From Cruorifilaria tuberocauda (Eukaryota; Nematoda; Chromadorea; Rhabditida; Onchocercidae): DNA of 64,000 nucleotides. A model generated the notes under the pieces. It made no database searches, was not told where the DNA came from, and was given only the letters and a program-made list of their open reading frames with translations. Positions 28,516 to 41,494 of this stretch are shown piece after piece. Each line of letters starts with the position of its first letter. The stretch's first letter is position 1. The stretch is taken from contig JABVXU010000057.1 in NCBI GenBank assembly GCA_013365365.1, forward strand, positions 148,067 through 212,066, read 5' to 3'. Position numbers and translations under genes: made by a program.

Positions 28516-29985
28516 TTTCAAGCAGCAACGAGACTGAGCGAACCCAAGGTGTCGGGAGCCACGTTACTGAAGAAGGGGACGATCATGGAATTATGGTCAA
28601 CACGTACCATTCTACAACACCGAAACATCGTTACTGTAATTCCCCAAGCTAAATGCATCTGCTGCTGCTCCTGCTGAACATGCAGAATCCCACAAGCGCC
28701 AGGCTCTCCCTTGTACAAGTCAGCAAAATAGAATAAGGAAGGGGGACTGAAAGGTATGACCAAATTGAGGGATATTTGGCTGACATCTTGAACGCTCATT
28801 TTGAATTTGCTTGTTATTGTTAGGTATTTAATTGTCATCAACCATCACCACCATACTGCCGTTACCACACCAACTAGCGATCATTGATGCATGAATATGA
28901 TTAATTATTCAATAAAAATGATTGCGAATCAATGTTTGTACCGCAGAAATACATATCTACATCTTCATGAATGACAAATCAGATTAGAAGTGGTGATGAT
29001 TTCAATATGAAAATGAAAGTTGTCTCCTACACTGTGCATTTTATAAGACATACACTTCTTCACATACTAATTAAATTTCAATCCTTTTGCTTATAAATAA
29101 CATCGTACTATTGATGGCAAAAACCATCATCATATGATTAATTATATATGCATCCATAAGCATATCAATGTATTTTTATCAAGCTGTATTTGCAGACAGA
29201 ACTCACCTTTTCATTTTCAGTCATATTTGTTTCTCGTTACGGTTATTGGGATAAACTTGAACAAATATGACTGATTATCCCAATTATAAACTAAGAAATG
29301 TGTTATACAATCAAGACAACAAAATAACAAAATACTTTAACGGAAAGTACATAACAAATTTGGAAAAATGTAATATGAGCAGAAGAAAAATGATAAGAAA
29401 TACATAGAGAACACGGTAGTAATAAAACAAATACAAGTAATTAGATAATCGAATGAATAAGCCGATAAGGTTCTCTGTCTAGAATGCGATGTTGACAAAT
29501 TGATGCAAAAATCCAGTCTGCTTTTAACACTTCTTTTTTCATATCCAACTCAAATCTGCAGAAACACAATCAAGAATGGAATTTTTTTTAACCCTTTTTT
29601 TTATTACACTAAGAAATTTATTCCTAAATTTAACTATTCAGATTTGAACTATACATACTTTCATTGCAAATATTTTTTGCATTTTTACATATTTGTAAGC
29701 AGAAATATTGTTGAGTTTGTTTATTTTGCATTCAACATGCAAAGATAAGTATATTTGCTAAACAAAGCAAATTTACACTATTTCTAATCAGTTTATTTCA
29801 TAGTTAGTTTACCTCGTTATTCGTTTATTTATAAGCCTCGAGCTGTAGTCATATGTCAAAACCAACAAATAAGTATAGCATGCCATGATGCAAAACAAAA
29901 CCGGTCCATGTTTCTTTTCGATTGGTAGTATTGCAATGAGCAATTTAGAAAAATAGTTTCTTTTTAAAACGAAAAATAGTTTCTC
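28516..29985. other. Convergent intergenic region
   Basis: It holds the TGF-beta 3'UTR (poly(A) signal AATAAA at 28911) and the 3' flank of the minus-strand BRC-1 gene. The first 350 bases are less AT-rich than the rest but contain no gene I can support. Confidence 0.6.
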
Positions 29986-32900
29986 CTAAAAAATTTTTCT
30001 GAAACAACCAACAACAAACCTTCGAGCAGCATCTCGATTAAGGCAATCTGGGGCGAATATGATGTAACTGTGTTCAGAAGAAAGTTCCCAAACATGTGAC
30101 ACAGTCTTTCCACCGCTCAATTCAACGATCTCCAAAAAAACCTCTGAAAATTAAGTGTGAAGAATTTTAGTAAAATATAAAGTACCATCAGAATTTTTTA
30201 ACTGCAAAAGACGATCATAACAAAAGACGACAATTTTATTACGCCAAATTACACTAGTCGGTGACTCAACTATTTGAAATACATTAAAATTTTCTTCTCC
30301 AAAAGGTTCATAATCTCAAATTGTTTCCTTCTCAAATGAGAAACAATCAAAATTGTTCAGACAGATAATGACAGTAGATCATATATATTAATAATCTTCC
30401 GACTGTTTATTTCAAGACCATCATTCAAATGCATACCTCTTGCTACCAGTTGAGTATTAAAAAAGGTTTGAGGGACATAAAATATATACCCATCGAATAA
30501 AGTACTCGGATCAATAAAGGCACGCTGAGCGATTATACTTACCAGAGTTCCATCTATTTTTAATAAAATTTCGAAGTCATCCTGAAAATAAATTTATTGA
30601 ATTATTATGACCTCCTTTTACATTATTATTACTCATACAAAAAGAAAAATAATTCTTTACTGACCGTAGGTAGAACACGTTTTTGATTTAGGCAGTTCTC
30701 TAACCACGAATATGATACAATTGTACAATGATTAACCAATGCGTAAATTAATTTCACTGTCCAGAATTCACAAACTAAACCAACTGCAAAACTTTCAAAT
30801 TTATTAGCTTAAATGCCATTATTCATTGCATATCACACATGCTATATAGGCATGCTATATATTCGTACGATTCAAGTTTCCAATTATTCACCGCTAATAA
30901 ATCTAATCCTTATCTACTTATAAGATAAGCTTACCGGTATTAAAAATAATCAGATATGTACAATTTCGATTTATCGATGCAGAAAGCTTGAAAGAAGGGA
31001 AATTATCCAAGAATTCTCGTATTAAAGACTGAAAAATCAGCATTTATAAATGAATGTTTTTTCAAATGTTCAAATATATTGATAATAGTAATGTATCGCC
31101 TTACCTGATCACTAAGTTTCGTTGCTCCAGATACCATTATTGAATGACATACTTCATTATTTTTGTTATAACATTGTTTATCCTTTTGAAATGTAACAGT
31201 GCTTTGTTCAATATTACAATCTTTACTCTGTTGCCCGTCGTCGTGACAGCAATCAGTTGTATAAAAAGTGTTGGTTGGAACTTCAACTTCCATTTCCTCG
31301 TCGCTTTCGAGGACTAAATCAATACCATTTTTCGAAGGACCTTAAAATGAAAAAAGGTTGCACTTCGTGGAACATTCATTTCCTCGAATTTGTGCTGAAA
31401 TTCACTGAAATGATAAAAGACTTACTGTTCCCATTACGACATTCCTTTTCGACATTTGTCCCACTAATTGCACTGATCAATTCTTCCCGATCCTGCAATT
31501 ATATGATACTATATAATCAGGACTAAAGTAACACCAATTGTTGTAATTAAGACATATTTTAAATCACTGACTAAATGTAAAAAGTCAGGTATCCATGGCA
31601 TACATTTGATGAGCACCTCAACTCGTGATTCATTTTTGCTTCCTTCTGAAAAAAAAATTATTAAACCTTTGCAGGAAAACCGCGAGGAAAACTAATATGC
31701 TAACATAGCTTTTGAACATTAGTTTCATAAAATTATTAAAGCTACTAATTTTGTAACTACTTTTATTAATTTTTAATAGCATAGAGTCTATCCAAAATCT
31801 GCATTTGAAATGTTTTATAAAATAGTTGGGAAATTATAACATCCAAAATAACTTATCGAACGCAGAATTAACAATCGCTTCTATTTGGGCCAAAACATCT
31901 GATTTGTCTGCACCGTTAGCTTCCCGAATTTCTTGATCATGCATTGCTGAAGCATTAAAGTTTAACTTTTCTATAACAATGTCGAGCAATACATCTTCCA
32001 TGGTGATCTGCTGGCTTCTATGCTGAATTTTTTCATTCGCTTGCAACATTTTTAATATTCTTCTCATTACTGCTAAATTTCTCACATTTCATGTGGAATT
32101 GTTTAAATAAGGACTCAGTAACATTTCGACCCATAAAAGCACCTTCGGTGCCACAAGAAGTGTGTCCAATTGCTGCTGTTCCCGAAAAGGTATTCATAGT
32201 AGTTCCCGTCGCCAAATTAGAATGATCATCTCCATCAATCCGCTGTATTTTTACCGCTTTATGTTTCATATGAATTATAGGACGCTTCACGCTTTTCGAT
32301 TCTTTTTTCAGTATCTGTAGAACGAGATAATCTTTTTATGTTAGTTCGTTAGTAAAGTATGCATGGGCACTGTGAAACAATTTAAATCAATAATCTCTAT
32401 ATAAACAACCTTTCGAAACTGATTTGGTGGAAGTTGAAACGACGATGATACTACCTGGGTTACCGGAATCTGCAAATGCTTATTTGAAAGCAGCCTTGTA
32501 CAGTCGACAGGTTTTTATTGAAGATCTTTTCAGATAATCGGAAACTCCCGAAAAAATTTTGTCACTACTATTCAATTCCTTTTTTTTTCTCGTTAATTTT
32601 TTATCTCCTTGACGAAGATACCAATTTTTACTCTCGCCGTAAACGTAGGATCAAAAATTTTCAGTTATAAGCACGCTTTCGAATAAAACTAACCGACATT
32701 TCCAACTAATTACAGATTGCATCTAGTAAAACAAACAGTGCAAACCTGACTTTCGATAAAATCATTTTCTTTCGCCAAATCAGTGTCCAAAATATCTTTT
32801 TTAAATGCCTTGGCTAACGGCAAATATTTATCAAGTAAAGATGAAAGTAATGGACAGCTTGCACAACTTCTGAAATTTCACTGTTCAAACACTTTTTTTT

Positions 32901-33832
32901 GAAATTCATTCGAAATTCTGAACTTTCAAAACATTCATGTTATAAGCATAATTTTAATGAACTTTAATAAGAATATATCTTGTAATGTAAAAAGAGTAAA
33001 AAGTGATCAGAATAAAAATTAGAAAAAAAAAAACCTTCTATTCAACGTTATATTGCAGATTGGACATCGCACCAGTGAAAGCCTTTTGAAGCACTCAAAA
33101 AGGCAAACTCTATAAACGAAAAAATTTTAATTATTATCCAAATAAAAATTAACGTGAAAATGTTGCACTTTACTAACTTTATTCTTATTTGTTCTACTTG
33201 CTTCTTATGTATTTCAGCATTATCTCATACTTCTACAGACATGATGACATGATGGATTAATCGCATCCTCCAATACAAACAGTGGTATTTTGACTAAGGG
33301 GAGCAATATATTCAAAAATAATTTGCAAAGAGTAAGAGAATAAATAACCTGCAGAAGGCATGATTGCAAGTGGTCATTATTGGATCGCGCAAAGTTGAAC
33401 AGCTGAAAGTAAAGTAACCGAATGCGAACATTTTAGAAAAAAAATGTTTTTAGAAAAAATGTAAAAAAAAAGATTTCATCAACCTCAGCGGATTTTACAA
33501 GAAATGAAACAAAACTAACGGGCAGGATAATTAAGAAAAAAATTTATAAAATATGAAATGGCAATAGTAACGTATGCTACATAAATTGAGATAGCTTAAT
33601 GGTAAATTGTTTTGATTATCTTGATTAAACATTATGATAATCTGGTTTACAGATTCAATTCATTAATGCATCATGTATCTCTGACGCATAACTAAACTGC
33701 TCTGTGGAATTCAAAATTCCAAAAAAGTAACCATATGCCACATCGTAGAATCATTTTTATACTTTCCATTTGATTCTTAATTTTTTGGAAACGATTCTTG
33801 TATTCGCTTTCATTCCCCAATAAAGCAGACAT
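29986..33832 (-). CDS. brc-1: BRC-1, BRCA1 orthologue (RING + tandem BRCT)
   Basis: E3 ubiquitin ligase subunit for DNA double-strand-break repair, expected to pair with BARD1/BRD-1. Fifteen minus-strand exons: 33732-33832, 33349-33402, 33035-33109, 32746-32869, 32410-32469, 32143-32314, 31853-32072, 31761-31798, 31572-31645, 31426-31492, 31105-31340, 30935-31028, 30665-30783, 30437-30581, 29986-30143. All phases join, giving 578 residues (C. elegans BRC-1 is about 610). The RING domain reads CGICCSTLRDPIMTTC, CNHAFC and CPICNITLNRR, then LAKAFKKDI, very close to C. elegans BRC-1. The acidic linker is unconserved. BRCT1 starts at IMVSGATKLSDQ and ends VSYSWLENCL; BRCT2 runs from FDGYIFYVPQ to YIIFAPDCLNRD. 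The start ATG (33830-33832) has an in-frame TAG two codons upstream. The 38-base exon 31761-31798 is inferred from phase. The last exon could instead splice at 30001-30030, so the extreme C-terminus is uncertain. Confidence 0.92.
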
Positions 33833-35965
33833 TTTCTAAATTTCGAATTAATTTTATTTTTTTTTCTTAAACTTTTAATCAATACATCAATTCCTAACAT
33901 TTGCAATATATAGTACATGATATTTGCAATTTGCAACTTGTTAAAACTCAAAATTTGTCTTAAAAAATTTGAAATTCTTGACGTTGAACGTCCTTATTTC
34001 TTCAGTTCAATCAGATATTTATAATTCACAGACTTTTAACTCAAAAACAATCTCCTCTAAATCATCACTAATACTCATTCAACAACATTGCTCAATCTCA
34101 TACTCACTTTAATATCAAATGCAGCTTATTACTGGAATTAAAATGGGCACGTAACTCCACGTCATCTCTACTTTGTGTACCCTATCTCTCGCTCACAATC
34201 CAAATCAAAACTTCACGTACAACTGAGCAAACTGAACCACTTGAAGGCCCGCCATACCTCCATGCCGCCTTTTACCAATTTCAAATTCAAAAGTTTAAAT
34301 TGTATTCAAGAATCCTCCGCACTGCTTGTTATATCAGTAATTGCTTCGGAGTAGTAGTTTATCTCTTAAAATTTAATTTTCTTGATTCTCAAACCTGAAT
34401 AAGAAAGCGGACAGGTACACGCATACATGTATTATTGCCTTCCTCACACGAGTATTGACACGGACACGGAATTTGATAATGTAGAAATAATGCAAAAATA
34501 GATAAACTTTATCATCGACTTTCATTTTTATCGTCCGAATTCATGATTTTTCCGATAATTAAAAAATGAGGAAGGTTTGATGGATAAGTAAGAGTGAGAA
34601 ACTGTTTTTGTTCTTTACAAAAGAATTATTTTAAATGTCTCATAATCATGATCTTCTCTGTTCCATTGCACAAGAAATATTGTGATATTAATGTTACACC
34701 GATAATTCCCATTACAATTCTACTGAGAAATTCGATGCCTGTTTTCATTATTGAATTTTTTTTTGCTTATATTATCGCATGAAGATTTGGTCTATTGAAA
34801 TGAAATTATCTGACTTTTACCTTGATGGAATAGAATGGATCGTGAGATTTTTTTTTCAACCAACCTTATAGTAGGCTTTAAAATAAATTTTACTGATAAG
34901 CCTTCCACTAAGCACTCTTTTATCTCCTATTCATTAATATCTAATAACATAAACTTGCTTGTTGTGAATTTCAAAAACAACTTGGTAGCTTTGTTTGAAT
35001 GTCTAAATAATCCATAACAATTTCATTCCATCCTTATGAGTAAAATTAAAATTGCACTTATGATGGATAGTGCACTTTTTTTTTGTGCTAATTTTTTTGA
35101 ATTCATACAAATTTCTTTATCAGCTATCCTAAGCAATACTTAGTTATTCCATCATCTCTCTCTTCGGCATATTTCTTTTCAAATCCGTATTTGCTCTTCT
35201 TGCGCTCGCTTTCAAATAAACTTTCAGGATGATTAATGAATTAATCGTTCACCATCATTCGTACTTTGAGCAACAATGGAATGTTTAGCTAAGAGAATAT
35301 CCCAATTTTCTATGAATAATGGATTTTATGATTTCGAGTAGCGCGGATATTACTTTGATGATCTTGCTGTTGATGGCAAAAATAAAAAAAGCTATCAAAA
35401 GAGCTTTAAGCTTTGTTAACCTAACTTTCTGGTTTTAACTTCTACAATTACCGAATCAACAATCGATAGATCAAATACGATGAGCCTGCTACAACCAACA
35501 TGCTTATTGACGTAATGTTTCTGTCCTCTTGTAACTTTCAATTTTTCACTCAGTTTAATTCATTATTAGACGATGCAAAAGTATTTGCGCTTTGAAACTA
35601 TAAAGTAAACTTCAAATAATTGTAATGAAAGATTTTAATTGATTGAGTCAAAGAAAAAGGAATAAATGCCATATCTTTGCTTAGTAATTCAATGAGAAGT
35701 TCAGTTTTGGTCATTTCACGAATACTCATTTACATGTAATCAAATGATCTCGTACAAGGAATTGAATCTTTTGTGCTGATTAGTGTTTGCTGAACACATT
35801 ACGATTTCTGCGTTATATTCACTGCATATTTCTCAGGTGTGATTCTTTTATTGAAACTCAAGGAGTTTTAATAGCATCTCAGAATTTCTTTCAACTTAAA
35901 GCTTTTCTTACAGTTAAAAGCTGACAGAATTTTTTTCGATTATTATGCGATTGGTATGCCACTAT
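33833..35965. other. BRC-1 upstream region, no supported gene
   Basis: The first 450 bases (34100-34300 is relatively GC-rich) probably hold the BRC-1 promoter and 5'UTR. Beyond that I see AT-rich sequence. A short Cys-rich minus-strand open stretch at about 34385-34495 has no start codon or acceptor and is not called. Confidence 0.5.
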
Positions 35966-36255
35966 TTACCAACTTCTTCTTATGGTGCTAGTTTCGAAAA
36001 TGCGGAACGGCCGGAGGATAGCTATCGTTGAATTAATTAATAAACGTTTTTTCATATAGAAAAATAAAAAAAAAATCCCGAACGGTTGCCTTTCGTTGCT
36101 TACTATCGACATCTAATGAACATACCTCTATCTTTTTCATCTTCAAGACTTTCATCTATTTCACAAAGTTTCTTGAGTTGCACTGTACATTCGTTAAAAG
36201 TTTCTACGCCAAAAGGATTTGTTGGTGTTTGCAAATTATTTACTTTATTGTGTGA
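35966..36255 (-). CDS. Candidate two-exon 3' end of an unrecognised gene
   Basis: On the minus strand, 36255-36126 reads as protein (NPFGVETFNECTVQLKKLC then EIDESLEDEKDR). It is bounded by an acceptor-like TTTTTAATTTGAG and a good donor GTATGT in phase 1. The next phase-compatible acceptor (GATAG at 36022) opens a terminal exon 36021-35966 reading AILRPFRIFETS and ending TAA, with raised GC. Together they give about 60 residues. No start codon or upstream exon could be assigned, so this is either the tail of a gene whose first exon lies further right, or a relic. I do not recognise the family. Confidence 0.4.
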
Positions 36256-39200
36256 CTCAAATTAAAAAAAAAATTAATCTAATATGCTTTTATTGAACAA
36301 TTTTATTAATTTGAAATAAATGAAAAGTAAAAAAGTACCAAATACCCATTAAAATGCTGTAAAAAACGAGTAGTGAATACAAAAATATTTTCCAATATGA
36401 AACAACGAATTGATTTTCAAGAATTTTAACTAAAATCAAAATCGGCACCATAAGTAATGATCATTATCTCTGGTCAGTTACAGATGACTCTGATTATGGT
36501 ATTAAAATAATTCTCATTCGGGATCGAAAACAAGAGTGATAACCTTTGCAGAGAGAAGTGATATTTGTCATGAGATCGTTCCACAAAGTGATCATTTTTT
36601 TGATCGATAATAAATAATGGAAGAAAGACGTTCCTATCTATGTTGTTAACCGATTTCAATTCTGGTTCTTTCGATATCGAATAAGACAAGATTTTCAGAT
36701 TTTTGCTGGTCTGGCATCCTATTTGAACCATTTATAAGATAAATTTTTGAAAAGTTTTATCATCTTCTGCGAATATTGTAAAAAATCTTGTTCTTTTTCT
36801 TTGCTTCCAATCGAGCTATTAAATATTCACATATATCCTATATGAGCTATACTATTGATATTGTTTAGTAGCTTGAAGGTATTGGTTTCATTTTTTTAAT
36901 TAGGGCAACATAATTTAGCTAAATAGATAATCAGTTCAGGCTTGTTAGTCTTTAATTATTTTTCATTATTACAAGAAAGTTAGAAAAGATAAATTAACGC
37001 CATGCTAAAGTGATGTATACTTTCTCTGTAAAAGCATCCAATTTAAAGGAGGAAATAGTGACAGTTGTAGTGAAAAAAGTTTGGTTTGATTCGATTGAAT
37101 TTATTTTATTTTCACTGACAAAATTCGTAGGAGGTCTATCCTTTGTTGATAGGTTGTGACAACTATTTTTGTGTCACTTGATGAAGATTTCCTCCTCCTT
37201 TTCGAGGGTTGAGTTGTGAGATCTTCTGATTGAGTTAAATGAGGTGAGAGTCGGATTGTGATGAGTATTAACTGATGATAACTGGAAATTCGACAATGAT
37301 TTCAACACAAAGCTTGACAAAAGGGATTGACAAGAAGTAATAATACTTGAGGAACTAGTGATGATAAAATGATATGATGATAGAGGATAATAACTGTGCT
37401 GAATTATTCTCTAGCTGAGAATGGATGGTGTACAAAGATTAAAAGTCACAGGATACATGAATTAATTGAAACAATTGAGACGAGAATTGTGTGACAGTAG
37501 TGATAGTATAAAATGGTAAATCCATCATCACCCCTTAAAGATGATGATGGAACTGTGGTAAAAACAATGGTAAATTGACCTTTAGTAACCTTTAAGGAAG
37601 ATAATAAAAAAGTTAAAACATACAATTTGCTTTAACTGCGCATATGCAGATACAACGATTTCCCAATATATAATTTGATCATCTACAGATTTAACATTTT
37701 ATATGATCTCGGTTTTTTCCGATAATAGTGATAATAGTAATGAATGCGCAATCAAGTAACGATATTTTACACCGATTTATCCAGTTTTCAGAGTTGAACT
37801 CTACAACGGTTTAAAAGGAATTAAAACTATCACGCCTTCTGATCAATTTCGTTATTTATTGCTCATTCAACATCCATTTCATTGGAATGGTTTCATTTTT
37901 TTTTTCGATTAAATGGGTGTTACATTGCACTTTTTGTAATAATTTCATTATCCTTTCCTCACGCGTATATAAGTTGTTAGTTACTTTTATAATGCTGAAT
38001 TTGTTTTCTAATCCTCCTTTCATCTCAAATACTTCATCTTTTCCTAATTTTATTTTTTCTGATAGATACAGCTATTCATTTATCTGCATAATACTCTTTT
38101 TACTTTAATTTAAAAAATAGGTCTCAATTCAGAAAATCAAGGATGAAAGATTAGCGATAGTTGTAAAAGACCGGGAAAAATAAATTTGAAAGGAAATTGC
38201 ATGTGTATAGTTCTTCAAATCTAATTTTCTTCATATTTCTTTATCGCTAAATTAAACTTAATTAGTACGTTTGCAACAGATTGTATGACTCATAGTATCA
38301 AATAATTTGAGAAATTAAACAAGTGTTAAAAATCCATCGGAAAAGAATAATTGATTAGCTAAATTTTTACAGATGTGATCAACATATTATGATTTTTTTA
38401 TTAACATTTTATGGCATACAATTAATTTCTTTGAAAGGATAAGCGTTTTTCTCGTCGCTTAGCAGTTAAATCAACAAGTTATCATTGTGAGGTGATTTTT
38501 GCGGACGTGATAGCAAAAGATATTAGTGATACACGTTATGAATTTAACGTTAAGCAAATATTTATATACTTTGCAATACTTCTGTTCTCAAATTTTAAAT
38601 AATTAATAATAAAAAATTTTTTATTTCGAAGTTAAAATTGACAACGGTGATGATAAATTAGTTTACATATTTATTTTTTTCTCTTCCGATTGATTGAATT
38701 TAACATAATTGAGTATTCAATTCATTAGGCCCAGATAACAGCTACACCTGATCTCAGCTAACTTTTTTTTCAAATGAATAGTATTTGATTAATTTTAAGC
38801 CAATGTAATTAAACACTCGTTTTATCACTGTATAATCATTGTAATTTATCATGTGTAGTATAATATTTCAGAGTTTTTATTCTTTAATTCTGTTCTCATT
38901 TTATCATTGCTCTGATTTATTTTGAAAAATGCACGCTTCAAAAATTTACCTCTGTCTTCTTTTCTCTTTCTCTCTCTCCTTCTTACTTTCTTCTTTTCTT
39001 GTAATATAGAAAACAGGAAAATCCGAGAAAGTTAATCCCCAGGATAGAATTCTGAAAATAAGAAAACACTGGGACACCCTCGAAATTTGTGAGAACAAGC
39101 AAAGGACCAATGAAATTTGTTTTTTGATGATTAGCTATAAATTTTGAATACCATTGATGGAATAAGTTTCGAATGTCCGGACTTATGTATCATACATGAA

Positions 39201-41494
39201 GTTTCTATGCGAAAAGTGAATCCTCAATCTTATACCTATCAAAGGTAGTTTTTGCCGAGTATTCTTCTCTCACTATCGAAATTTTTTGTAGGAATGAAGA
39301 TTGCTTCTTTCCTATCAATATATTGGTTATCAGACACTTTTGTTTATCCGAACTAAGTTGTGCAATGCATTTATTCTTATATTATAATTCAGGTGAGTTG
39401 ATCTAGTCCGATTTCAAATTCAAGTAATGAACTTTTATTGAAAAATCAATAATAAATGGAAACCTCACAGTTGTTTGTCTATGTTTAATTCCAATCAAGA
39501 CAGAATATCAACGTAAATGATTTATTAATAATACACTTCCCAATGGGAACTTTTTCATTTCAAATTTTCGCTCATAAAGAAACGAATGAGATTGGAATGG
39601 ATTCATTACCTCTCTCCGTTATTGTTATCGAAGGAGTTAATGGATCTCGTTGATATCGCATGTTCAGTGGATAAATGATAAATGATAAATGATTTAGTCA
39701 TTGCACTGTATCACTGTTATCCCTATCCCTAATATTTGAGTGAAAAATGAGAAATGTAGTTTATTACTAATTAGGCAGTAAAATGGATGGAAAACGATAA
39801 TCAATCTTTGATTTCAGTACATCATCTAAAATTTGTTGATTAATTTTTGATAACCTTCATTTCCGTCTTGCAAGAAATCATGAAAATTTACTGCGCTACT
39901 CGTTTTTAACAATTCAATTTGTCAGCTGAATGGGCAAATTGCTGACATTGTAATATCGAGAGTTAAATTTAATTTTTCATTCTTCCTTTTTTCTTTTCCT
40001 TTTCCACTTTCTCCCATGCTTCTCTTTCAACTTCATATTTCATAGTGTAAATTGGAATGCATAAAGATTTCATTAACTGAGTAATCTCTATAAAAATCAA
40101 TTTTTTCTTCACTATTTGGATATGACGAAAATTCCGAATATAAGCACTATAAAGCAATAGTAATGATATATCTGTTAGTGCTTGTGCGATCATAGGCTAC
40201 CGAATTCTTTTTTCTCTCCCAAAAACCATTTCAGGAATTCATTAGAAGGAAGTAATATGTTTATTTTATTTACCGAATATACTGCGATCTCCTATTCTTG
40301 AAATTAGCAATCAATAAATCAATATTGAGCGGATCAATTTTAACAAATTGAAACTTGAAACGTCGAGTTTATTTATGAATTATCTTCCATTTTGAAATGC
40401 AATGCAGCAATGAATTTGTTATCAATCACGTCCTTCAGCGATAGTTTGTCATTCAGTGATCTTTGGTCCTAACAGAGAGCTTTGATTGTTAACTGTATGA
40501 AGAAATGATATGAAAGAGAACCCACTCAAAGCTTATCAGCGACTAAAAGCCAATCATTTAGTAGTACAAATACTGGTATCTTCCACCTGTCAAACATTAA
40601 ATGTTTCATTGGACCGGTTTAGGAAACCATCAAATTTTCTAATAAAATATTGTTAAATTAACGAAGTTATTTTTTGTGCAATTTTGGATTTACTAATAGA
40701 CTGAAGCAAGTATCGAAATAAGCTGATTCAGTGAGTGAAGGGAAGAGAAGCATCTTGGAAAGCTTTTTTGACTCATTTCCCTCTCACTTCTTTGAAATGC
40801 CAATCCCAATTTTGTCTTTTAAGTTAGAATTTGCACATATTCTGTTCTAACGCCGAGAGATAATATGTGTCGAGATTTAAATACTGGTCTTGCCTTCCTC
40901 TTGTTAGTCTTACTTCCGATTATAATTCCCGGAATTAGGAAAGGGAAAAGAAGAGAGAGGCAGAGAGGGGGAGAGAGAGAGAAAGGGAAAAATTTTTCAA
41001 AGGTCGAATTAAAAATGCTCTTTAAAAGTCTGTGAATAAGTAAACAAAGATGGAAAGAAATGGAGTTAGGGTGGTTAAGCGGTACACATTCATTCATTCA
41101 TATTATCATCGATCCGTTATTGATGATGACAATGCTGCTTGTCATGCTGCTTTTGTGTATTGCTGAAGTGTTATGTGTTGATACCCAGTTGACCTCTCCA
41201 CCTCGTCTTCTTGATTTCTCCGATCCTGATTAGAGAAGCTTCCAGTATCCGATTAACTATTGTTCTAAGAAATTTTCTTAATAAATGATTATAATAGTGA
41301 AACCTACAGCACTACGATAAATTAATAATGTATTTTTTTTAAACTGATTGATATTTGAATTAATAAAGTTCGGCATTTTGCTAGCAAATAGCAGATTTGT
41401 TAAAATTGACGGCTGACATTTGATAAATTTAATAAAAGATTTCTTTATAGATACCGTAGACGTTTAATTGATTCTTCCGCGATTAGTACCGAAG
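36256..41494. other. Long gene-poor stretch upstream of ACSS2
   Basis: About 5.2 kb of AT-rich sequence. Short open frames on both strands lack family character. One plus-strand exon-like block, 38438-38548, is listed separately. Purine-rich microsatellite sequence (GAGAGA) is at about 40943-40985. The last few hundred bases should carry the ACSS2 promoter. Confidence 0.5.
38438..38548 (+). other. Orphan exon-like open block
   Basis: 111 bases (37 codons) open in one frame between an acceptor-like TTTCTTTGAAAG and a donor-like AAC/GTTAAG. They read DKRFSRRLAVKSTSYHCEVI then FADVIAKDISDTRYEFN. Codon composition looks more protein-like than its flanks. No partner exon was found, so it may be chance or a relic. 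Confidence 0.25.

Noticed and set aside
28518..28841. 107-codon minus-strand open frame overlapping the TGF-beta 3'UTR
   Set aside because: No family character; it lies antisense to a 3'UTR of slightly higher GC, where long chance frames are expected.
34385..34495. Minus-strand Cys-rich stretch (QIPCPCQYSCEEGNNTC) resembling a secreted domain
   Set aside because: An in-frame stop lies upstream with no ATG or acceptor, and no downstream exon was found.
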